A stretch of 14,149 nt of DNA from NCBI GenBank assembly GCA_040753835.1, contig JBFMDM010000052.1, forward strand, positions 1 to 14,149, given 5' to 3'. This DNA is from JACRIK01 sp040753835 (GTDB lineage Bacteria; Planctomycetota; MHYJ01; JACQXL01). Shown here piece after piece: positions 5,932 to 12,223 of the stretch (the stretch's first letter is position 1; every line of letters begins with the position of its first letter). The position numbers and the translations under genes are program-made. The notes below the pieces were generated by a model. That model was given only the letters and a program-made list of their open reading frames with translations. It was not told the origin of the DNA and made no database searches.

Positions 5932-7191
5932 CTACCTGCTCTCCAGCGTCTTAAGGCCGGACGACAAATCATCGGCAATCTGGAAGAATTCCTGCAGCCC
6001 GAAGAGATTCAGCGCGGTCCGGACCTGGTTATTGGGCTGGACCAGGATTATATTGCCCTGCCTTCTCTGGACCGTGCTGATAAAGCCGGTGAATATTCCG
6101 ATGCCTTCGCTGCTGATGCGGTCCACATCGGCCAAATCCACCACGAATTTACAGATGCCGCGGTCAATAAAGCCCTGGATGGTCTTCTGCAATTCCTCGC
6201 CGATGAGATAATCCAACGTGCCTTTTACCGAAACGGCCATAACATTGTCCCTTATCTTCTGGGTGGCGATATTCTCAGACGACTGCCTCAATGCCGCCAT
6301 CTTTCGGGTGTCGCTGACCCGCGGGACCGTAGTAACCGGAATCTCCTGCGGCTCGTTCTTGATGCCCAATTCCGAGAATGTCTTGGCCTTCTTCAGTTCA
6401 CGTGTCAGGGTGGCGTTCTCTATGGTCATCGCAATATCCTCGGCGAATATGGAAAGAAGCATCAGGTCCTGCTGGTCGAAATTGCCCTTGTTGCCGGGCT
6501 TGAGGCGGTTGATATTTATCACGCCGGTGATTTTGGCGCCGAAGTGCAGAGGAACTGACATTGCGGACGAAATCGGCGCGAGTTTTTCCACATAGCCCTT
6601 GAACCTGGAGAAATCCGTGCGCTCGTCAAGCAGGAGCGGCTCGCTCTTCCCCATAACCCAACCCGCGATGGCCTCGCTGGTTTCCAGGGCCGACTTCCAG
6701 ATATGCTCCAGTTCCGGCCCGTATTCGCCGTCCACGGCTTTTGTGTATAAGCGGTTGTCTTTCTCGTCCACGAGCATCAGCGAGACCTGGTCCGCCCCCA
6801 CACTCTCACGGATGATTTTGACCACATTGGCCAGGAGTTTGGACAACTCCATATGCTGGCTGTGCAGGGTTGAGACCTTCAGGAGCGAAGAAAGTATCTT
6901 GAGATAGGTCTGGACATCCGTGGTCTGCTCGCCCTTCCTGACCACCTCGCCCTTGGCTGTCTGGATGCCCTTATACATTGAAATCACCGCATAACAGACC
7001 AAGCCGGTCAGGAGCGTCGTGGTAGCCAACCCGACCAGGAAGATAATCATCATATCCGGATTTGTGTTAATGCTGGAGACGGTGAAATACGCCAGCACCA
7101 CCAGATTGGTCACATAAAGCACCAGCGCCGCCACGCCTATCAGCCACCAGGGTATCTCCCTTTTGGTCTTGCCTGATTCACTGTCTGTCAT
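5932..7191 (-). CDS. Membrane-anchored GAF-STAS regulatory protein
   Basis: This 419-aa protein has two membrane helices near the N-terminus (about residues 13-40 and 47-73). A GAF sensor domain follows (about 113-263, with MSVPLHFGAKITGVININR), then a linker and a C-terminal STAS domain (about 314-414, with VVDLADVDRISSEGIGIFTG). STAS domains act as anti-sigma-factor antagonists or bind partners and are often controlled by serine phosphorylation. Here SSEG replaces the DSSG of SpoIIAA, leaving Ser361 next to a Glu. I chose the ATG at 7191 because TAAGGAG lies 9 bases before it; an earlier in-frame ATG at 7224 lies within a leader hairpin. No kinase or sigma gene is nearby. It is divergent from the coiled-coil gene. 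Confidence 0.85.
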   Translation of the reverse strand: MTDSESGKTKREIPWWLIGVAALVLYVTNLVVLAYFTVSSINTNPDMMIIFLVGLATTTLLTGLVCYAVISMYKGIQTAKGEVVRKGEQTTDVQTYLKILSSLLKVSTLHSQHMELSKLLANVVKIIRESVGADQVSLMLVDEKDNRLYTKAVDGEYGPELEHIWKSALETSEAIAGWVMGKSEPLLLDERTDFSRFKGYVEKLAPISSAMSVPLHFGAKITGVININRLKPGNKGNFDQQDLMLLSIFAEDIAMTIENATLTRELKKAKTFSELGIKNEPQEIPVTTVPRVSDTRKMAALRQSSENIATQKIRDNVMAVSVKGTLDYLIGEELQKTIQGFIDRGICKFVVDLADVDRISSEGIGIFTGFISTVQRRQGNIILVQPNNQVRTALNLFGLQEFFQIADDLSSGLKTLESR

Positions 7192-7200
7192 AAATACGAA

Positions 7201-7260
7201 CTCCTTAGAGCCAGTTAAGAGCATAGCGATTTACTGGCTCTTATCCCGTCCCTGACGGGA
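7201..7260 (-). promoter_or_regulatory. Leader hairpins and Shine-Dalgarno of the GAF-STAS gene
   Basis: AGAGCCAGT (7207-7215) pairs with ACTGGCTCT (7233-7241), and TCCCGTC (7244-7250) pairs with GACGGGA (7254-7260). AAGGAG (7206-7201) directly abuts the first hairpin, so its folding could affect ribosome access. Words from both hairpins recur at 10136-10194, so this is also a dispersed repeat. Confidence 0.55.
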
Positions 7261-7322
7261 CTTCCTCCGGTCGTAGCAAAGTGGAGGGATTACATTAATC
7301 GCAAACATCAATATATGTTGGC

Positions 7323-7351
7323 TCTATACCATTAAATTGAGATTGTGTCAA
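7323..7351 (-). promoter_or_regulatory. Strong sigma70-type promoter for the GAF-STAS gene
   Basis: On the minus strand a perfect TTGACA (7351-7346) is followed after exactly 17 bp by TATAGA (7328-7323). Transcription would begin near 7316 and give a leader of about 125 nt containing the two hairpins before the start at 7191. Confidence 0.7.
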
Positions 7352-7381
7352 TATATAATTAGGAATAATTCACAAATAATC

Positions 7382-7410
7382 TTGACTGCTTTAGGGCTAT
7401 TTATTAAATT
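7382..7410 (+). promoter_or_regulatory. Possible leaderless promoter for the coiled-coil gene
   Basis: TTGACT (7382-7387), a 17-bp spacer and TAAATT (7405-7410) lie directly before the ATG at 7417. A transcript from here would start about at the start codon, which agrees with the lack of a Shine-Dalgarno site. Other AT-rich words nearby could serve instead. Confidence 0.35.
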
Positions 7411-7416
7411 ACTCCT

Positions 7417-8907
7417 ATGGAACCTAACGCCATACAGCCAGAACAATTGCAGAACTCCGCAGAGACCGCGATAGCGAAAATCGCGGAAGAGACCGGCCGC
7501 ATCCAGGCCAATCTGGCTCGGCAAAAGAATCTGGTTGACAAGACCGTCCAGGAGATTGCCAGACACCACAAGCGGCTGGACGAAATCCAGAGCGTCATCC
7601 CCCATCTGGTCAAGGACATCGCCCATATTGACGACAAGACCAAAATCAGCGAGACCGTCATCTCGCTGGAGGGCGCCATCCGCGCCAAGCAGGAGGAAAA
7701 GGATTCTCTGCTTGAGGCGCTGAAGAAAATCCAGACCGTGGAAATCCCCAGCCAGGAGGAGCGGCTTAGCGAACTAAAGGCCCAGATGGAACTGCTCCAG
7801 CCCAAACTGCGCCAGAAACTCCACGCCCTGGAAAAGGTCTCACAGGAAACCGCCGCGGAAAACAGCCGTATCAGCGACCTGAACAACAAACTCCAGGCGC
7901 TCAAGAGAAGCATCCCTGAATACGAGACGGTCCACAAGGAATTATTGGAGGAAATCCAGTCGCTTGAGGAACGCTTCAAGTCCAAGACCGCTGAAAAACA
8001 GAAAATCCTTGAGACCATCAACAACCTCCAGTCCGATGAGATACCCAAGGAGGAGGCGAAACTCAACGCCCTGAAGTCGCAGATGGAGACGTCCCAGCCC
8101 AAGATGCGCCAGCGCCAGGAGACGCTCACCCGGCTCAATGAGGAAATCGCGGTCGCCAACAAAAAACTGGAAGAGACCCAGATGGAACTCCAGGCCCTGA
8201 CCAACCGGCTCCAGGAGCAAATCGCGCTCCAGGACGGACTGCCAAAGGAAAGCGCATCCCTGGACGTTCTCCTCCTGAGCAAACAGCAGGAAAAACAGCG
8301 CATCCTGGACAAAATAAAGCAACTGGAAACCATGGCCATCCCGGGCGAGGATACCCGCATCAGGGAGACCCGGGAGCGCATCAGGCAAATCCAGGCCGAA
8401 ATCGGGCAGAAACAGGAACCGCTTAACCGCCTGACCGCGGAGATACCGGTGGAACTCCAGAAACTCAAGGAACTGGAAAAGAAAGAGGACTATCTCAAGA
8501 AGGAATACCAGGCCGCCGAGACCAACCGCCGGGAACTGGCCGCAAACCTCACGCAATTAGAAGAACTGATAGAAAAGAAAAAACAAGAACGCGCCAAGGT
8601 GGACCAGTGGACCGGCCAGGTGGAAGCCGGAATCAACCAATACGGCGAACTCATAGACAAGACCAAGGAAACAACAAAGATACTATTGGATGAAACCCAC
8701 CGCCGGAGGGAAATCTACGGCGACGCCATCCCGATAGTGACGAACGCGACACATCTCTCCTCAATCCCAAAGCCAGCGGCGAAAAAACAAACCCAGCCGG
8801 GGGATTCAATGCAACTCTTCAAGGTCATAATCGCCATCTGCGTGCTGTTGGCAATGCTCGGCCTCCTGGGCGTGCTAGTATGGAAGATACTTGAGATGGT
8901 GCTGTAG
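7417..8907 (+). CDS. Tail-anchored coiled-coil protein with 99-residue repeats
   Basis: This 496-aa protein is almost wholly charged, Glu/Lys/Gln-rich and predicted coiled coil from residue 1 to about 430. A Pro/Lys/Gln linker (about 450-463) and one hydrophobic helix (about 468-490, VIIAICVLLAMLGLLGVLVW) follow, ending six residues later at VL. There is no signal peptide, so the topology looks tail-anchored, with the long rod in the cytoplasm. Three repeat units start at Lys91, Lys190 and Lys289 and a fourth begins at Lys388, each exactly 99 residues on. Each carries an EKxxIL-like word, then an IP turn (VEIPS, DEIPK, MAIPG) about 19 residues later. I do not recognise a family; a scaffold or spacer role at the membrane is inference. 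Confidence 0.8.
   Translation: MEPNAIQPEQLQNSAETAIAKIAEETGRIQANLARQKNLVDKTVQEIARHHKRLDEIQSVIPHLVKDIAHIDDKTKISETVISLEGAIRAKQEEKDSLLEALKKIQTVEIPSQEERLSELKAQMELLQPKLRQKLHALEKVSQETAAENSRISDLNNKLQALKRSIPEYETVHKELLEEIQSLEERFKSKTAEKQKILETINNLQSDEIPKEEAKLNALKSQMETSQPKMRQRQETLTRLNEEIAVANKKLEETQMELQALTNRLQEQIALQDGLPKESASLDVLLLSKQQEKQRILDKIKQLETMAIPGEDTRIRETRERIRQIQAEIGQKQEPLNRLTAEIPVELQKLKELEKKEDYLKKEYQAAETNRRELAANLTQLEELIEKKKQERAKVDQWTGQVEAGINQYGELIDKTKETTKILLDETHRRREIYGDAIPIVTNATHLSSIPKPAAKKQTQPGDSMQLFKVIIAICVLLAMLGLLGVLVWKILEMVL
7687..8577 (+). repeat. Three 297-bp coding repeats (99 codons each)
   Basis: Units run 7687-7983, 7984-8280 and 8281-8577. Aligned proteins share K-x2-EK-x3-L, a central I-P turn, and a second helix starting L-x2-L-K/R and containing Q-P-K or its equivalent. 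The DNA has diverged while the protein period is kept exactly, so the duplication is old and its length appears to be under selection. Confidence 0.75.
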
Positions 8908-8915
8908 GTCCGGCA

Positions 8916-10040
8916 TTATACAACATATCCAATCACCGTAATATATAAAGTCAGCGTCGCCACCCACGGTCCGCCGACGCTCTCCAATGCGTACTCTATT
9001 GAAGGCGCGCCGACCACTAACGGGACTATGCCCTGATTCACCACCTGCGAGTTTGCGCCGGGGATAACGCCGAGCCCAAGCGCATCGCGCTGGTCGGCAT
9101 TAGTGCGCACCCTGAAGAACGCCCGGCCGTTGGCAAACGACTGGTTGAAGATTCCCAGTTGCAGAATCACCGCTTTTGCCTGCGCCGGAATCCAGGGACT
9201 CAAATCAAAGGCCGTATAGGGAATATCCGCGCTGATGTTGGTCAGGTAGAGCGACTCAACCGATGGGGTCAGGAATGTAAACCGGTCTCCGCCCACGCCC
9301 GGCGCCAACTTCTCTTGTGTTACTGCTCCGTTGGCTATTTTTTCCGTTATGACACTGTCTGCTGCCAACTGGCTACTGGTTACTGCGCCAGCGCCAATCT
9401 CCTCTGTCGCCAAAGGCGGCGTCATCGGTCTTGTTGCCACGTTCGCCCACTTAAACCACCACTGATTGCCCTGCGAGAGGTCAGCCACCGGCACTTGTCC
9501 ATCGGTTGCCGGCGCGCCGGAGAGTGTCTTGATACAGCGCGGCTCTACGGATTGTGATGCCAGTTCCGAATAGCCCACGGCGTTAGGCGCAATCTCTGAC
9601 GAGCCGACTGCGTTTGCCGCTATCTTGGCCGCAGTGATGGTATTGGCCGCGATTTTGGCATTGGTAATCGCGCCGTCCTTGACCTTGTCAGTAGTTACAG
9701 AATTATTCTGCAACTTATCTGCTGAGACCGCATTATTAGCAATCTCAACGGTAGCGACGGGCGGCGTAAGGGGCCTATCCAGGACGCCGTTTGAGATTTT
9801 GTCTCTGGTGATAGCGCCGGCTGCAATCTTTGTGCCGGTGATTGCGCCGTCCACAATCTTTTCTGTCGTTACACATCTGTCGTCTAACTTCTCACTTCTT
9901 ACGGCTCTATCGGCTATCTTGGCGGTTTTTACCGCACCGTCTTTTATCCTGTCAGTGGTTACCGAGTTCATCGCCAGTTTTGATTCCGTTACCGCATAAG
10001 TTGCAATATGGACTGTCTTTACCTCGTTTGGTTTTAGCAT
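8916..10040 (-). CDS. Tail-fibre-like protein with ten-residue AVTTxKIxDG repeats
   Basis: This 374-aa protein has about 17 tandem ten-residue units in residues 16-173 and 219-248, with consensus [AS]-[VI]-T-x-x-K-[IL]-x-x-[GN]. Such repeats form elongated beta-helical or trimeric shafts in phage fibres and bacterial surface proteins. Between the repeat blocks is APATDGQVPVADLSQGNQWW (176-195), a word common in tail-fibre and collar-type proteins. The last 125 residues lack repeats and look like a beta-rich head domain. RPLTPPVATVEI (89-100) and RPMTPPLATEEI (204-215) mark an internal duplication 115 residues apart. There is no signal peptide. AAGGAGG lies just before the ATG. Host target and virion membership are unknown. 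Confidence 0.75.
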   Translation of the reverse strand: MLKPNEVKTVHIATYAVTESKLAMNSVTTDRIKDGAVKTAKIADRAVRSEKLDDRCVTTEKIVDGAITGTKIAAGAITRDKISNGVLDRPLTPPVATVEIANNAVSADKLQNNSVTTDKVKDGAITNAKIAANTITAAKIAANAVGSSEIAPNAVGYSELASQSVEPRCIKTLSGAPATDGQVPVADLSQGNQWWFKWANVATRPMTPPLATEEIGAGAVTSSQLAADSVITEKIANGAVTQEKLAPGVGGDRFTFLTPSVESLYLTNISADIPYTAFDLSPWIPAQAKAVILQLGIFNQSFANGRAFFRVRTNADQRDALGLGVIPGANSQVVNQGIVPLVVGAPSIEYALESVGGPWVATLTLYITVIGYVV

Positions 10041-10264
10041 AATGTCCTCCTTATGTTACAAAAGTTATCCCTCGCCCCTGAGGGTTCTCGGGACGAGAAC
10101 CCGAATGGGCAAAGGTTAAAAAGGTTACAATAGTTACTGGCTGTTAGACCTTTGGTCGTTACGACCTCAGGGAGTCCCGTCAGGGACAGCCAGTTATCCC
10201 GAGCAAAACGGGGGCTTACTGAATTTACACTGAGCGGAGCGAATGTGTTTGGTTTTAGTGCCAT
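10034..10264 (-). CDS. Short leader-like ORF or truncated gene start
   Basis: An excellent ribosome-binding site (AAGGAGG, 8-9 bases away) precedes an ATG at 10264 encoding MALKPNTFAPLSVNSV. Its start resembles MLKPN of the downstream tail-fibre-like protein, as does the DNA word CTAAAACCAAAC. After about 20 codons the frame runs through hairpin repeats and becomes atypical and Cys/Arg-rich. The stop codon overlaps the next start (ATGCTAA at 10040-10034), which would suit translational coupling. It may be a leader peptide, or the stub of a duplicated fibre gene whose body was replaced by a repeat. I doubt that the 76-aa product folds. Confidence 0.35.
   Translation of the reverse strand: MALKPNTFAPLSVNSVSPRFARDNWLSLTGLPEVVTTKGLTASNYCNLFNLCPFGFSSREPSGARDNFCNIRRTLC
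10082..10102. other. 9-bp hairpin in the leader of the fibre-like gene
   Basis: GGGTTCTCG (10082-10090) and CGAGAACCC (10094-10102) pair perfectly around a three-base loop. It lies about 45 bases before the fibre-like start on the transcribed strand. No T-run follows, so an attenuator or repeat-derived role is as likely as none. Confidence 0.5.
10136..10194. repeat. Cloverleaf-like repeat (three nested stems)
   Basis: The outer stem ACTGGCTGT (10136-10144) with ACAGCCAGT (10186-10194) encloses GGTCGT/ACGACC (10154-10166) and GTCCC/GGGAC (10174-10187). The last base pairs of the outer and third stems compete. It is not a tRNA: no T-loop, anticodon arm or acceptor end can be placed. The TCCCTGACGGGACT portion recurs at 7244-7262, so this is a dispersed structured repeat. 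Confidence 0.6.
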
Positions 10265-10281
10265 AATTCTTACCTCCTTAT

Positions 10282-10707
10282 CTAAAACCGCTCTTTAAGC
10301 AGTTTTTTAGCGCCATCTTTTAACGTATTGATTTTACTATCCGTTATTGAACGTCTTTGGGTTATCCCCAACCTTTTTTCAGAGAGCAATCGTTCTATAG
10401 ATGCCTCAAGCACGGCGATTTCGGCATTAAGCCGATTGATTCTGAGTTGGCCGCGGTCAACGCTGTTAAGGGCCTGACGATACTGTTTGTTATTCGCCAG
10501 TTCTATAACAACATAACTCTTCTTTTCCTCTTCGGAAAGCAGGGCTTGGGGTTTTCGGAACCGGTCGCTGACCTTGAGATGGGCTCTGGCTTTAAGCATC
10601 TCTATCTCGTGCCGGCGGAGCATGATTCTGTGCTCTAAATAACCCCGTTGTAAGAGCAATTCAGCCACCCGTAACCGCGCCGCATAAAGGTTGTCTAAAA
10701 ATCCCAT
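10282..10707 (-). CDS. Small helical coiled-coil protein, unknown function
   Basis: This 141-aa, Arg/Lys/Leu/Glu-rich protein appears almost entirely helical, with long amphipathic stretches RVAELLLQRGYLEHRIMLRR and RLNAEIAVLEASIERLL. No catalytic motif, Cys pair or membrane segment is seen. A GGGGG run 5 bases before the ATG at 10707 may serve as ribosome-binding site. It lies between the repeat array and the fibre-like gene, all on the same strand. The size and composition would fit a phage chaperone or scaffold-like protein, but I do not recognise it and this is a guess from context. Confidence 0.6.
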   Translation of the reverse strand: MGFLDNLYAARLRVAELLLQRGYLEHRIMLRRHEIEMLKARAHLKVSDRFRKPQALLSEEEKKSYVVIELANNKQYRQALNSVDRGQLRINRLNAEIAVLEASIERLLSEKRLGITQRRSITDSKINTLKDGAKKLLKERF

Positions 10708-10723
10708 AAAAACCCCCTTTTTG

Positions 10724-10803
10724 CCCCGTTAGAAAGTTCCCCGATATTGGCAGGAGAACGATGCCCATCGTTTACCGCTCTATCACTGGGCTTTCTAACG
10801 GGG
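10724..10803. repeat. 80-bp inverted repeat with 13-bp arms
   Basis: CCCCGTTAGAAAG (10724-10736) and CTTTCTAACGGGG (10791-10803) are exact complements. Inside lies a second stem AACGATG/CATCGTT (10757-10772). It sits just upstream of the small helical gene, so it would be in that gene's 5' leader. Size and arms would suit a small non-autonomous element, but no target duplication is obvious. Confidence 0.65.
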
Positions 10804-10910
10804 TTTACAGACCCTCTGTATCTCCTCAAAAAAGGGCGATAGACCCCGCCCAGCCCCCGCCCGGCTAAATGGTATCCCCTACCCCTACTACCCCTCCCCC
10901 CTACCACTGC

Positions 10911-11124
10911 TACCCGTTACCCTGACTGGCGCTATCAGTCAGCCCAAGTAGCGCTACCAGATACCCACAGTAGTAGCAGTAGAGGGGCTGTCTGCTAACA
11001 TCGGTTACCCTGACCTCTGTTAGGGATTACCCCAACTACTGCTACCGATTACCCTCAAGAGTAGTATCCGATACCCTGACTGCCCATAGCGGTTAGGTCA
11101 TCTACCGCTACCCGTTACCCTATG
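10911..11124. repeat. Array of degenerate TTACCCT-type repeats
   Basis: The motif CGTTACCCTGACT and variants occur at about 10915, 10958 (weak), 11002, 11024 (TTACCCC), 11045, 11069 and 11113, often preceded by GCTACC or CCG. Spacing is irregular, about 20-45 bp. The read-out on the other strand is AGTCAGGGTAACGGGTAGC. The array fills the 10908-11134 gap between two same-strand genes; I find no gene in it. Binding sites, a structural spacer or a decayed coding repeat are all possible. TATGTACATA (11121-11130) is a perfect palindrome at its edge. Confidence 0.6.
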
Positions 11125-11134
11125 TACATAGTAC

Positions 11135-11914
11135 TTATGGGGTAGAGACCTGGATTTCCAGATATGGTCGGCCGTCTATTTTAATCCAGTCAATATGAGA
11201 CAGTCCGCCTGTGGCGAATGCCACATAAGCAGGTTGCTGCAGGCCTGCCACAATCTGGTTGTTCTGGTTGTTTTCAGCGGTCATCACGGCAGAATCCCAA
11301 TCCGCTTGTGTAAGAATTCTGCCTGATTGAATCAGCCGCTGGGTCAGGGCCGCACGCAGGGTTGACCGGTGGAGCGCCACATTTATCGGCGTTCCAACTA
11401 CCAGTATGTCGCCGCCGCGCAGATGCCTCTGGACCGTCGGGTCGCCTGTAATCCAGAAACTTGCAATTCCCACTACGCCCGCGCCAAGTTCGGCCACTGC
11501 GCCGGTCAGGGCCAGGACCTCGCCCATCTTGACCGAATAGACCTCGTTTTTGGCGTCAATGGCCTCGCGGAATCTTTTGTTGACGTCTCCGTTGATTGTT
11601 TCAAACATATGCGACAGCGAAGATGTGTAGTTCTGATACGACTTCATAATCTTGTCGTATTGTTTGCGGACAATCTTTGGGCGGTCAAGTTCTGACCGTG
11701 AGACAAAGGCCGGATTGACAAAGGGCGCGAAGCCCTGTGCCGAAGGACCGGCGATTTTCGTCTTGAAATCGTACTCCGTACCAATGACCTTCTGGAGTTT
11801 GGCAAAGACGAATTCCGAGACGTCTTTTGTCACCCGGGCCCTTTGTTGGACCATAATTTCGGGTGATTCGGCCAGCGCATCTGGCACCATCAGTTGAACC
11901 TGTGATACCTTCAT
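11135..11914 (-). CDS. Hypothetical 259-aa protein of the surface/fibre block
   Basis: The start is well supported: AGGAGG lies 4-5 bases before the ATG at 11914. The N-terminal two-thirds is charged and mixed helical, a hydrophobic Gly/Ala-rich stretch follows at about 132-155 (VLALTGAVAELGAGVVGIAS), and the C-terminal part looks beta-rich with GGLSHIDWIKIDGRPYLEI. There is no signal peptide, Cys pair or catalytic signature that I can identify. It lies upstream of the repeat array and the helical and fibre-like genes on the same strand, so it may belong with them. I do not recognise the family. Confidence 0.6.
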   Translation of the reverse strand: MKVSQVQLMVPDALAESPEIMVQQRARVTKDVSEFVFAKLQKVIGTEYDFKTKIAGPSAQGFAPFVNPAFVSRSELDRPKIVRKQYDKIMKSYQNYTSSLSHMFETINGDVNKRFREAIDAKNEVYSVKMGEVLALTGAVAELGAGVVGIASFWITGDPTVQRHLRGGDILVVGTPINVALHRSTLRAALTQRLIQSGRILTQADWDSAVMTAENNQNNQIVAGLQQPAYVAFATGGLSHIDWIKIDGRPYLEIQVSTP

Positions 11915-12223
11915 ACTTCCTCCTAATGCCCCTTTGAGTTATTATGTTTAGGCGTCCTGTTCAGACGAGGGGCGTGCTGNNNNNNNNNNTGCTGAAAGGA
12001 CACCTTTTGAACAAGCCGGGCGGGATTGGATGGCTCGCACATCCGCACCCGGCGAGCCCCGGCATAGTATTCAGCAATACAGCCGGTCGTATAGAAATGT
12101 CCCACTTTTGGACGACGTTTCCGAATGATGCTCCACTCTCAATATCAGGAATTATGCAGGAAAGAGAAGTTTTCAGAATATTAAGGGGGGTGTGACATTT
12201 TGATACACCTTCAATCAGAATTT
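11915..12223. other. Gene-free stretch with scaffold gap (about 309 bases)
   Basis: I find no convincing gene here. Ten Ns lie at 11980-11989, and both flanks carry TGCTG. To the right, open frames exist on both strands but lack ribosome-binding sites and recognisable domains. TGTCCCACTTTTGGAC (about 12099-12114) is an imperfect inverted repeat of a kind I associate with insertion-sequence ends, but no transposase is present in the window. Confidence 0.5.

Noticed and set aside
7404..8468. Long open frame on the minus strand opposite the coiled-coil gene (354 aa)
   Set aside because: Its Ser/Phe/Leu/Trp/Arg-rich composition is the mirror of Glu/Lys/Gln codons on the plus strand; no domain or ribosome-binding site supports it.
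7942..8556. Second antisense frame in the coiled-coil gene (204 aa)
   Set aside because: Same shadow effect; it lacks any recognisable domain.
7417..8907. SMC or Rad50-like ATPase because of the coiled coil
   Set aside because: There is no Walker A or signature motif, and the C-terminus is a membrane helix.
9159..9999. Plus-strand frames across the fibre-like gene
   Set aside because: They are shadows of the ten-residue repeat on the other strand.
10136..10194. Possible tRNA because of the cloverleaf-like fold
   Set aside because: No TTCRA loop, anticodon arm of the right size or acceptor stem fits; the stems are those of the dispersed repeat.
8916..10264. Diversity-generating retroelement with the fibre gene as target
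   Set aside because: No reverse transcriptase and no template/variable repeat pair is visible; the duplicated start is only about a dozen bases.
10695..10907. 70-aa frame containing NPVRKPSDRAV and ELSNGAKRGF
   Set aside because: It is a read-through of the 80-bp inverted repeat; such words arise whenever this repeat type is translated.
10911..11124. CRISPR array
   Set aside because: Repeat units are short and degenerate and spacing is irregular; no cas gene is present.
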